This document shows, piece by piece, positions 24,898 to 32,591 of a DNA stretch of 47,706 nucleotides. A program made the position numbers and the translations under genes. This DNA is from Candidatus Obscuribacterales bacterium (GTDB lineage: Bacteria > Cyanobacteriota > Vampirovibrionia > Obscuribacterales > Obscuribacteraceae). Every line of letters begins with the position of its first letter. The stretch's first letter is position 1. The notes beneath the pieces are model-generated. The model saw nothing but the letters and a program-made list of their open reading frames with translations, was not told where the DNA came from and searched no databases. Location of the stretch: positions 1 through 47,706 of the forward strand of contig JAIETE010000026.1 of NCBI GenBank assembly GCA_019745505.1, read 5' to 3'.

Positions 24898-24980
24898 GTC
24901 TTTTCTTCTGTCTGACGATCTAACATATGTCGCGCAGCCAATATTATAGAGTCTCCGCTGCCCCCGAAAGGACACCCCCG

Positions 24981-25427
24981 ATGACACAAGACACGCAGTG
25001 CCTGATCTGCAAAAGACAAGAAGAGAATTCGAATCCCGACATCGTCCTCGAGACCAAGAGTTTTGTCGTTCGTCACTCGCGAGAAACAAATATCCTCGGC
25101 TACCTTGTCATCGAAGCCAAACGCCATATCCTGGACCTCACGGAAGCTTCGGATGAGGAGGCCGAAGGCTACGGCTCACTGCTCAAACAGGTGATGTCTT
25201 TGATTCGCAAGTTGACGGGCGCCGAACGCATCTATACATTTTCGCTGGGCGAAGCCGTGCCGCACTTTCATGTTCATGTCATTCCCCGCACCGACAGCCT
25301 GCCTCGTTTCTTTCGCGGGCGCGGAATTATGTCTTATCCGCTCGAGCCGGGACTCAAAGAAGAGCAGATGCAGGAAGTTTGCAAAAGTTTGCGCTATATC
25401 GTGAAAACAAGCGCTATCGTGCCTTAA
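24981..25427 (+). CDS. HIT family hydrolase
   Basis: 148 residues from the ATG at 24981, preceded by AAGGA; the frame extends 18 codons upstream but without a good site. The histidine-triad motif PHFHVHVIPR places H95, H97 and H99 at the active site. An N-terminal CLIC pair (C7, C10) resembles the zinc-binding CxxC of many HIT proteins. Family members hydrolyse nucleotide-phosphoramidates or dinucleoside polyphosphates. The ATG is only 83 nt from the divergent DUF2207 start, so they share a promoter region. Confidence 0.9.
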   Translation: MTQDTQCLICKRQEENSNPDIVLETKSFVVRHSRETNILGYLVIEAKRHILDLTEASDEEAEGYGSLLKQVMSLIRKLTGAERIYTFSLGEAVPHFHVHVIPRTDSLPRFFRGRGIMSYPLEPGLKEEQMQEVCKSLRYIVKTSAIVP

Positions 25428-25526
25428 TTCAGAACCCGCGCTTAATCTGTACCAAAGAGTCAAATTAGACATTACAATTGACATTATGGTCAGGACGAGG
25501 ACCCTGCCACTGCTGGAAGAAGACAA

Positions 25527-26084
25527 ATGGAATTACCTCCAAGAGAAGTCCCTGAAGGGCTTACTGCCGCAGAATATTACGAGCTAGGACTGAAGTACAA
25601 GTCTATGGGCTGGACGGAACAAGCTCGAGACTCACTGGTTCTGGCTCAAGAGCTCGAACCAGATTCGGAAATTGCCAAAACAGCCAACCGCTTCCTCAAA
25701 ACAAAGCTTCCCAAATTCCCCGTGCCACTGCTGGCAGAACAGCGAAATATAGAGGGATTCAACCAGATGGCGTTAGGCGATTGCGACGGCGCCAAAGAAA
25801 CCTTCAAAGCGTTGATTCAGGAGTTTCCGGACTTCGAGTGGCCGTACGGCAATCTTTCGGTCCTCTACCTCCAGGACAACCAAACTAAAGAGGCACGAGA
25901 CCTGCTCTCCAGGGCCCTCGAGATAAACCCGGACTACGTCAACGGCTGGTTGCACCTGGCTGCCGCAAAGGGCATGGACCTCGATTTCAACGGTGCAAAA
26001 GAGTGCGTAAAGCGTGCCCTTGAGGCGGATCCGACCGACAGCGCAGCGATTGCTATGAAAAACGCCCTCGAGAGCGTCACCTAA
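25527..26084 (+). CDS. TPR protein (185 aa)
   Basis: Cytoplasmic helical protein; GGAAGAAG lies just before the ATG. TPR units: AAEYYELGLKYKSMGWTEQARDSLVLAQELEPDS, IEGFNQMALGDCDGAKETFKALIQEFPDFEWPYGNLSVLYLQDNQTKEARDLLSRALEINPDY and VNGWLHLAAAKGMDLDFNGAKECVKRALEADPTD. Four or five repeats in all, 34-residue type. No other domain or export signal. Stands 99 nt after the HIT gene and 203 nt before the MshEN-like repeat gene. Confidence 0.8.
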   Translation: MELPPREVPEGLTAAEYYELGLKYKSMGWTEQARDSLVLAQELEPDSEIAKTANRFLKTKLPKFPVPLLAEQRNIEGFNQMALGDCDGAKETFKALIQEFPDFEWPYGNLSVLYLQDNQTKEARDLLSRALEINPDYVNGWLHLAAAKGMDLDFNGAKECVKRALEADPTDSAAIAMKNALESVT

Positions 26085-26287
26085 ACATAAGCCGACCCTA
26101 TACAAATTACAGGCAAATCTATACCGGTGGTTGCCTGAAGCCACGCATGATTGTAGTACGGTTACTGTCTGCAGTTTTTGGCAGCTCTTTTGCAGGGTGC
26201 CATTCCTAAATGTCATGCGGTCCCCGTTATGGAAATTAGTATTTGGCGTTGCAATTTGTCTCTCCGTGCCCCCAGGATGAGTAGAAC

Positions 26288-27580
26288 ATGATTAAACCAG
26301 GCGAATCGATGTTAATCGGCGAACTGCTCAGACGAGCAAAACTCGTGACTGTAGATGATCTAGCTAACGCGATGAAGGTGTCTGGTCAGAGCGGACTGCC
26401 GATCGGACGTGTACTAGTGATGCTGGACATCATCAGAAATGACACTCTAAAAGCGGCCATCCTGGCTCAATCGCTGGTGAGAGACAAACTTCTCACCATG
26501 GAAACGGCTGTTCGCGCAGTCGAAGTGGCAGCGGCACGCAGGTTGAGTCTGACCGATTCTCTCGAGTATCTCGGAGCGCTCGAAGACGTCAACGAAAACA
26601 CCAACAAATTAGGTGATCTGCTTGTCGGCGCAGACCTGATCAGTCGCAAGCAAGTCGAAGACGCTATGCATACGAGCACACACCTGGGACTGCCTCTGGG
26701 CAGAATCCTCGTGCTCAAAAACTTCCTTTCCAGTTCGGTAGTGCAAGCGGCACTGACAATCCAGTCGCTCATTCGAGATGGTCAAATTGCTCGCGAAGAC
26801 GCCGTCGTCATCTTGAAAGACGCAAAAGAGAAAGATTTCAACCTGGACGCCGCAATCATGGCGGCCGGCTACAAACTTCCTGAAAGGCCGAATATTCGCC
26901 TGGGCGAACTTTTGGTGCTGGCCGAAGTTGTCTCCGAAACCGATTTGATTACAGCCTTGGAATTCGCCTTGTCCGTCGATATGTTGATCGGACAAGCACT
27001 GATGCAATCGGGCTTCATCAATGAAGCCGTTCTCGATGCAGCGCTCGGGCTGCAAGAAATGGTTCGCGCCGAGAACATGACTCCGGAAGAAGCGGCCGAA
27101 GCCCTCAGCCTCATCCACCAGCACGGCTGGACCGCAGAGACCTGCATGAGCGAGGTAAATAAAGCTCAGTTCAAGACGACCAATTTGATCGGACTTGTCG
27201 ATCTTCTGAAACTCGGCGGACTGCTCAGCGACGATGCTCTCAGAAGAGCGATCGTTGATGATGGTCGCAAAGTCAAACCCTTCGACGAAATTCTGCTGAA
27301 TGCCGGACAAATCTCCGAAGCGACTCTGCATATAGCAGTTCGCTGCCAGGCCATGATTGACGAGGGTGTGCTCTCGGTCGAACAAGCCATCGTTGCCCTT
27401 CACCACTGGCAGTGGAGCGGTTCGAGCCTGCCGGAAATTATTCAGAAATTCGGCTGGAAGACGCAAGCTAAGCGCCAGATCCAGAGAACCATTCATGATT
27501 TGCCGGCTGTTTCCAACCTTGCTGTTCAACCGACCAAGCAAGCGACATGGGAACCAAAAAAGGACAAGGTCGTCAGCTAA
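26288..27580 (+). CDS. Protein of four tandem MshEN-like modules
   Basis: The 430-residue protein is built of four about 97-residue repeats (about 8-97, 107-196, 203-291, 300-391). Each opens with two 24-residue motifs separated by 5 residues: 9-32/38-61, 107-130/136-159, 204-227/233-256 and 302-325/331-354. The second motif always ends in Gln (Q61, Q159, Q256, Q354), and the pattern xLGxxLVxxxxIxxxxLxxA follows the MshEN c-di-GMP-binding domain of type II/IV secretion ATPases. A helical segment of about 35 residues completes each repeat. No ATPase domain is present. The leading Arg is kept only at R204 (K107 in repeat 2), so binding may be limited to one or two modules. Cytoplasmic. Confidence 0.85.
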   Translation: MIKPGESMLIGELLRRAKLVTVDDLANAMKVSGQSGLPIGRVLVMLDIIRNDTLKAAILAQSLVRDKLLTMETAVRAVEVAAARRLSLTDSLEYLGALEDVNENTNKLGDLLVGADLISRKQVEDAMHTSTHLGLPLGRILVLKNFLSSSVVQAALTIQSLIRDGQIAREDAVVILKDAKEKDFNLDAAIMAAGYKLPERPNIRLGELLVLAEVVSETDLITALEFALSVDMLIGQALMQSGFINEAVLDAALGLQEMVRAENMTPEEAAEALSLIHQHGWTAETCMSEVNKAQFKTTNLIGLVDLLKLGGLLSDDALRRAIVDDGRKVKPFDEILLNAGQISEATLHIAVRCQAMIDEGVLSVEQAIVALHHWQWSGSSLPEIIQKFGWKTQAKRQIQRTIHDLPAVSNLAVQPTKQATWEPKKDKVVS

Positions 27581-27660
27581 ATTTATAAGCCGGCGCAAAG
27601 CGCGTTTCAAAAGCCCGACAGAAAGCAATTCAGGCTGAGTTTCCTGGCAGCCGGCTGTTA

Positions 27661-27735
27661 GGGGTGATCTTCTAACTGGAAGGAAAGCAGATTCTGAATC
27701 TGCGAGTCCAGGTTCAAATCCTGGTCACCCATCCA
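27661..27735 (+). tRNA. tRNA-Gln (CUG anticodon)
   Basis: Cloverleaf: acceptor GGGGTGA (27661-27667) with TCACCCA (27725-27731), T8 at 27668, D arm 27670-27685, anticodon stem GCAGA/TCTGC (27687-27691, 27699-27703) with loop TTCTGAA and anticodon CTG at 27694-27696, variable loop GAGT, T arm CCAGG-TTCAAAT-CCTGG. Position 1-72 is G-A, a mismatch where bacterial tRNA-Gln normally has U-A. T73 and CCA (27733-27735) follow in the genome. Confidence 0.88.
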
Positions 27736-27770
27736 GATTCGCTTTTGAAACACAAAGCGAATATTTGCGC

Positions 27771-27843
27771 GGGGTTATCGTCTACCCGGACAGGACGCCG
27801 GTCTCTCAAACCGGAGAAGAGGGTTCGAATCCCTCTAACCCTA
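27771..27843 (+). tRNA. tRNA-Glu (CUC anticodon)
   Basis: Acceptor GGGGTTA (27771-27777) with TAACCCT (27836-27842), D arm 27780-27796 (GTC/GAC), anticodon stem CCGGT/ACCGG (27798-27802, 27810-27814), loop CTCTCAA with anticodon CTC at 27805-27807, variable loop AGAA, T arm GAGGG-TTCGAAT-CCCTC, discriminator A at 27843, no encoded CCA. The first pair is a G-U wobble. It lies 35 nt after tRNA-Gln, probably in one transcript. Confidence 0.9.
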
Positions 27844-27956
27844 ATTTTCTAGCTCTTGATAGATTAAAACTCTAAAGAAAGGGAATTTTTTGTATTGGTT
27901 GTTCTCGCGACCGAGAAGAGCGTTTAGAATTCGCGCTTGAAGATCGATGGCTTGAG

Positions 27957-28958
27957 GTGGGAGCGTTGTCAGTCGAACAGAGCCAGGAAAAGAAGTGCCC
28001 TAACTGCGAACGTGTATACGGACCGGACATGGAGTACTGCCCGTTTGACGGCGGAGTGCTGGCCTCACCGGCAGCCCAGGGCGCCAAGGCAACAACCAGC
28101 GGCTATTCGGTAGGGCAAACAGTTGCTGATAAATACACGATTCTCTCCCCGCCAAAAGTCGGACATCATTGCGGAATATACAAAGCAAGAGACGTACAAG
28201 CCAATCGTGTAGTCGCCTTCAAAGTGCTGCATGCCGATCATAAGAACGACAAAGCAGTTAATACAAGGTTCCAGAATGAGGGTTATCTACTCAGTTCGCT
28301 TACTCACCCTCACGTAATCAGCATTCACGATTTTGGAGTTACAAAAGAAGGCACACAGTTCATGGCACTCAAGTGGGTTGAGGGCATGAGCTTGAGTGAT
28401 TTGATGAAGCAGGACAAGAAAGTCGATCCCAGGCGTTTGTCTGTCGTCTTCGCTCAGGTATGCGATGCACTCTCTGCAATTCACCAGCTGATGAAAATCC
28501 ACGGGTCCGTCTACCCGCAACATATATTGCTCACACCGGCAGGAAGCGCCGATATAGTGACGCTCATAGATTTCTCGCGTTCTCAGTCTCTGGGAGTAAA
28601 GCAAGACGATCCACCAGAATTGGACTATTTTGGTAACGCGGCCAAAGGTATTCTCTATGCCAGCCCTGAAGCCATGACAGGAGAAGCACTGGACGACCGC
28701 TCTGACATTTACTCTCTTGGCTGCATTCTCTATGAAGCACTGACAGGCATCGCTCCCTTCGAAGGAGCTAATGGCGTCGAGATTCGCCAAAAACATTTGA
28801 GCAAAAAACCGACCGCACCATCTGCGGTGACACCGGGTGTGCGCATCAATCAGTATGTCGATCAGGTAATTCTCAAAGCTCTGGAAAAATCACCGGACAA
28901 GCGGCACCAGACCATAGAAAAATTCGCCCGTGACTTCAAGGGCGCGATGGCCAGCTAG
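27957..28958 (+). CDS. Zinc-ribbon kinase-fold protein, predicted pseudokinase
   Basis: 333 residues from GTG 27957; a TTG three codons later (27966) has a better-placed AGGTGGG and may be the true start. Residues 13-31 hold CPNC-x(n)-CPFDGG, a zinc-ribbon-like head. The kinase fold spans about 60-330. The VAIK lysine is present (K89 in VVAFKVL), and APE-type and helix-F segments are normal (YASPEAM, DDRSDIYSLGCILYEALTGIAPF). The HRD motif is HGS (182-184), losing the catalytic Asp, and DFG is DFS (205-207). It may bind ATP and metal but is unlikely to phosphorylate. No membrane helix. Follows the two tRNAs. Confidence 0.85.
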   Translation: MGALSVEQSQEKKCPNCERVYGPDMEYCPFDGGVLASPAAQGAKATTSGYSVGQTVADKYTILSPPKVGHHCGIYKARDVQANRVVAFKVLHADHKNDKAVNTRFQNEGYLLSSLTHPHVISIHDFGVTKEGTQFMALKWVEGMSLSDLMKQDKKVDPRRLSVVFAQVCDALSAIHQLMKIHGSVYPQHILLTPAGSADIVTLIDFSRSQSLGVKQDDPPELDYFGNAAKGILYASPEAMTGEALDDRSDIYSLGCILYEALTGIAPFEGANGVEIRQKHLSKKPTAPSAVTPGVRINQYVDQVILKALEKSPDKRHQTIEKFARDFKGAMAS

Positions 28959-29031
28959 TTTGCGAGAAATTCAATCACAATCAAGTTATTGAACAAACGC
29001 CTTTGCACAATCTCCAGATTGCCGGAGAAAT

Positions 29032-31530
29032 TCACGTTCGCCAGAGCGGAACGTATTTGCCTTCGGTGATTTGATAGGGCGCCCAGGCAAAGGAGAAAAC
29101 ATCAACGCTAACATTTGTTTTCTTCGCAGTGATATTAACGACTTCGACACTCTGCGCCGCTTTATCCAGTTCTGCCTGAATAGCGGACACTTCCGATTGG
29201 AATTGCTGTTCCATTTCGTTCATCTTCTGATTCAGCGCTTGCAAATTCTCGTTGGCTCGCTCGACATCGGCGCGACTGGTTGCAGATCGATTAGCCGCCC
29301 TTGCCGCAGTTGTCGCTCGACCGAGAGTGCCGGAACTTCGGCGCCGGGTGCCCCCGAGAAATGCGCCCAAAACAGTTGCTCCGACGGAGATTGCTGTCTG
29401 CATGTCTTGCGCTTTCATTTGTTCTTGCTCGCGCTCGACGGCCTGCTCGGCCAGCCTGATTTTGTTTTCCAAGGCAGACAATTTTTCCTGGTATTTCGCG
29501 CGCAGCTTATCAATGGCGGAGTCTCTTTCCTCCTTTGCTTTCTGGCTCACGCGAACGCGAAAGTCTCTCTCTGACTCGTCTTTCAGGGAGGACATTTTGA
29601 AGGGCGGGCACGACAGTACGAAATGTTTTTCCTTCAGAACCAACCAGTCCAGAAATCTTTTCGCCCAGGCTTTGTACTGTTTCGGCTGAAACACCCATTG
29701 AGGCGGACTGATGAAATCGGCTGGAGCTGCCGGCTGCGATTCCAGTTCGTTGACCTTGACTCTTTCTTCGGTGCCGTCGTCCATCATTATGAAGACGGGA
29801 TCCTCACGGACAGGCAAGAGCCATGTTCGCGAAACTGCATGGTCCAGTTTCGACTTGGCGTCAACAAAGCGCACCTGGCTGACAGCAATGATGCAGGGTG
29901 CGTATACGACCTTGCTGTTGGCACCTACGGTGCCTTTTATAGGTAGGACATATTGCGGGACATCCGGAGGCAGAATCGGGGCAGTGGAGCCAACGGCCGA
30001 TACCGGCTTGGCAGCACTGCTCTGGACCGGATTGGGAGAACTGGCAGGCGACGTGGTCAGAGTGGTTGCCGACTTTTCCGCCACCGCTTTCTTTTTTGCA
30101 TCCATGAGAGTCTTAATCTGATTGCGCGCCAGCGGTCCGCGCAAATAGGAGAGGCTGAATCGCGTTTTGAAGGCGCTCAAACCTTCGCCCTGAGTGTTGT
30201 GCAAAAGAAAAGTCCTTTTCTTCAGAGAGGCCAACATTTTGTCCAGTGTCTGCCGATCGAAGCTCGAACCTTTCTCGCTGGCCACTCCCTCCAGTCCATC
30301 GAGCAAGCGATTCTTGTCACGCTCGGTTTGCAGACGGCCGACAAACCAGGTGCCGCAGTTTGCCAGTCCTTTGTAGTCGAGATCGACCGGGTTTTGAGTT
30401 GCCAGAACGACGCCCAGCCCATAAGCGCGAGCCTGTTTGAGAAGAGTCAGCAAAGGCTGCTTGCTGGGTGGGTTGGCGACCGGCGGGAAATAGCCGAAAA
30501 TCTCATCCATATAAAGTATCGCGCGCAAACTCGAAGTGCCGGCTTGACCGCGCATCCATGAGACTACTTGATTGAGAAACAGCGAGACGAAAAACATGCG
30601 CTCATTGTCTTCCAGGTGAGCGATGGACATGATAGAAACTCTAGGCTTGCCGGAATCGGTATAGAGAAGCTTGCCGATGTCCAGAGATTCGCCTTGCATC
30701 CAGGTTTCGAAGCCAGGTGCGGCAATCAGATTATTGATTGCCATCGCCAATTCGAAGCGTTCTTTTTTGGGAAAAAACGATTCCAGATCAAGCGCGCCCA
30801 CCTGCGTGAAATTCGGTGTTTGAATCAAACGCACAAGATCTATCAGCGACAAATCCTGTCCATTTTGCCAGGCGTTTTGAATTATGGTGCCAAGAAAAAT
30901 ACTCTCTCGGCCGCGCAGCGGATCGCAAGTCACACCGGCTAGATTGAGAAGGCTTTGAGTGGAGACGCTGACCCGCTCGCGCAGAGTCTCGCCATCTTCC
31001 AGCACCTCGGCAGGCGGGCAGGAAAATGACTTTAGAACCGACAGCTGAATTCCAGCCGTACTGAAAGGCGTATATATCGAAAAGTCGGCACTGTTTTTCA
31101 GGCGCCTGATTCTATCTATATCTTGTCCGTATGAGGCGATACCGTCACGCCACACTTTCGCCTGCGCGGCAGCGAATTCTTCTACAGACTGCCCGTTCAG
31201 CTGTGCTTCCTCCGCGCTCACCCACGGCTGAAATTCCTGTGTTGACAGGTTTTCGAAGGCAAGAAGAATATTTGATATATCGCCCTTGGGATCAATCGCT
31301 AAAACAGGAATATTGTCGATTGCCGCTTCTTCGATGAGATCGATGCACAGTCCAGTCTTGCCTGAGCCTGTCATGCCAACGACGACTGCGTGCGTGGTCA
31401 AATGTCGAGATTCATACAGAACGTAGCCAGGCTCTTCCTTTTCACTTTCCAGATCAAATGGTTTTCCAAGATAGAAAACGCCTAGCTTCTCGAAATCATT
31501 CACATCTTGCGCCACTTTTTTTCCTCGCAT
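29032..31530 (-). CDS. HerA/DUF87-type ATPase with coiled-coil C-terminus
   Basis: 832 residues of the HerA-FtsK superfamily. Walker A GMTGSGKT (52-59), Walker B AILYMDEIFG (337-346), the sensor ATQNPVDLDYKGL (377-389) and the Arg-rich GRLQTERDKNRLLDGL are intact, so it should be an active, probably hexameric translocase or remodelling ATPase. After residue 490 come a Ser/Pro linker, a beta domain, and a long coiled coil (about 650-810). No NurA nuclease or other DNA-processing gene is adjacent, so its substrate is unknown. The ATG at 31530 lacks a ribosome site; a GTG five codons in (31515) has GAGG 7 nt upstream. A palindrome lies just upstream. Confidence 0.85.
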   Translation of the reverse strand: MRGKKVAQDVNDFEKLGVFYLGKPFDLESEKEEPGYVLYESRHLTTHAVVVGMTGSGKTGLCIDLIEEAAIDNIPVLAIDPKGDISNILLAFENLSTQEFQPWVSAEEAQLNGQSVEEFAAAQAKVWRDGIASYGQDIDRIRRLKNSADFSIYTPFSTAGIQLSVLKSFSCPPAEVLEDGETLRERVSVSTQSLLNLAGVTCDPLRGRESIFLGTIIQNAWQNGQDLSLIDLVRLIQTPNFTQVGALDLESFFPKKERFELAMAINNLIAAPGFETWMQGESLDIGKLLYTDSGKPRVSIMSIAHLEDNERMFFVSLFLNQVVSWMRGQAGTSSLRAILYMDEIFGYFPPVANPPSKQPLLTLLKQARAYGLGVVLATQNPVDLDYKGLANCGTWFVGRLQTERDKNRLLDGLEGVASEKGSSFDRQTLDKMLASLKKRTFLLHNTQGEGLSAFKTRFSLSYLRGPLARNQIKTLMDAKKKAVAEKSATTLTTSPASSPNPVQSSAAKPVSAVGSTAPILPPDVPQYVLPIKGTVGANSKVVYAPCIIAVSQVRFVDAKSKLDHAVSRTWLLPVREDPVFIMMDDGTEERVKVNELESQPAAPADFISPPQWVFQPKQYKAWAKRFLDWLVLKEKHFVLSCPPFKMSSLKDESERDFRVRVSQKAKEERDSAIDKLRAKYQEKLSALENKIRLAEQAVEREQEQMKAQDMQTAISVGATVLGAFLGGTRRRSSGTLGRATTAARAANRSATSRADVERANENLQALNQKMNEMEQQFQSEVSAIQAELDKAAQSVEVVNITAKKTNVSVDVFSFAWAPYQITEGKYVPLWRT

Positions 31531-31538
31531 CTATTTGC

Positions 31539-31552
31539 TGAACGTTCGTTCA
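31539..31552. promoter_or_regulatory. Palindromic operator-like site
   Basis: TGAACG-TT-CGTTCA is a perfect 6-bp inverted repeat with a 2-nt centre, 9 bp upstream of the HerA-like ATG. Sites of the form TGAAC...GTTCA are typical operators of TetR-family repressors. No tetR-type gene is in the window, so the regulator would be encoded elsewhere. Confidence 0.45.
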
Positions 31553-31825
31553 ATAGATTCTGCTTTACTGTTTTCCCCTGCATGGGGAAAGTCCCCCCTT
31601 GAATCGTTTCTCATACGCTTTTTGAGGTAAAACTGGAAAGCTTTTCCTATCAAGCAAAGAGGGATGGCAAGCCCTTTTCTCCAAAGTTTAGCTTAAATGT
31701 TTACCCCTTGCATTTGAGCTGCTGAAAACCTAACATGAGGATGTCAAGGATCTTTATTCGCTGCCACAGTTCTCTCGTGGCGGCTGGTGGCTTGCATCAC
31801 AAATTTTCGATGGGGGAAGCTTCCA

Positions 31826-32023
31826 ATGAAACAGGAGAGACCCATTCAAGCTCATCAAGACAATGTTCTTTCTTTCGCAACAGAAGAAAGCATCGTCTTG
31901 CGGCTTGATCAACTCGAATCGCTGGGCAAATGCTCAGTGATCTACGAAATTGCACGCATCGATACTCTGCTCGGGCAAGTATTCATGCAAGATCTGAAGT
32001 GCCGTCTTGCGGCGAGCGCTTGA
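31826..32023 (+). CDS. Small protein of unknown function (65 aa)
   Basis: Short reading frame from ATG 31826 with GGGGGA about 8 nt upstream. The product (start MKQERPIQAHQDNVLSF) has one likely amphipathic helix with ATEESIVLRLDQLESLGKCSVIYE and two cysteines, no membrane or export signal. It is the only plausible gene in an otherwise open stretch of over 1 kb. It may be a real small protein or a chance ORF. Confidence 0.4.
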   Translation: MKQERPIQAHQDNVLSFATEESIVLRLDQLESLGKCSVIYEIARIDTLLGQVFMQDLKCRLAASA

Positions 32024-32454
32024 TCGCAATTGATCCAAAGGGGGAGAAAACTAACGCACAAGAAAAACATGCGATCAAACCAAAAGGAAAAACAAGACAA
32101 CGTGCGATTTCCAGAACAGGAGGAAAAATAGGCAAATAGTTTCAATCGACAAGGAGGGGGACAAAAGTAAAAACAAGTCATCGTCGATACTCATAGTCGA
32201 AGGAGGAGCAAAAATAGAAACTGTTTGGCGCAGTCATTCACAAGGAGAGTTTCCAACAAAACAAAAGCAAGTACACTGTCACTCCCAATCACACGAGAAA
32301 TTCAAACAAAACAAAAAACAGCAAACAGTTAGAAGACTCAGTCGAATAAATCAGAGTAATCAACATCGCATAGCGCGCAGACAAATTTGGCATCCCGTCA
32401 CTCGCGCCTTTGCACCGGCATCTTTCTCAATTCTCAGTCCGCAGCAAATACAAT
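32024..32454. other. Gene-free A- and G-rich stretch with repeated GGAGG motifs
   Basis: No credible protein gene. The plus strand is rich in A with little T, and carries several Shine-Dalgarno-like motifs (near 32120, 32150, 32202, 32241) that are not followed by standard starts or open frames. It could be a decayed gene array, a non-coding RNA or an untranslated leader of the gene at 32592; I cannot tell which. Confidence 0.4.
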
Positions 32455-32495
32455 GCCGCCTTCAGATACTTGTGTTTACAAGTATCTGAGGCAGC
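32455..32495. repeat. Strong inverted repeat (hairpin 1)
   Basis: Arms 32461-32472 and 32479-32490 pair over 12 bp with one wobble (ATACTTG/CAAGTAT core) around loop TGTTTA; flanking GCC/GGC can lengthen the stem. It is not followed by a T tract, so it is not a simple terminator. Confidence 0.75.
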
Positions 32496-32498
32496 ATG

Positions 32499-32545
32499 CT
32501 TCCGCCATGTAGAGAAGCCTTAATGGCTTTTCTGCATGGCGGAAG
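32499..32545. repeat. Strong inverted repeat (hairpin 2)
   Basis: A 21-bp stem: arm 32499-32519 (starting CTTCCGCCATG) pairs with 32525-32545 (ending CATGGCGGAAG) with two G-T wobbles and a 5-nt loop TTAAT. It starts 3 nt after hairpin 1 and ends 46 nt before the start of the gene at 32592. No T tract. Confidence 0.8.
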
Positions 32546-32591
32546 TCAATAAGTCTATACTTCTTATGGACAGGTTGATTCTGAGGGATTG

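Noticed and set aside
26609..27628. 339-aa ORF on the minus strand
   Set aside because: Opposite frame of the four-repeat MshEN-like gene, which has clear repeats and a start; no ribosome site for the antisense frame.
27588..27658. Long-range pair AGCCGGC ... GCCGGCT before tRNA-Gln
   Set aside because: Seven base pairs over a 57-nt gap are within chance expectation and lie between unrelated units.
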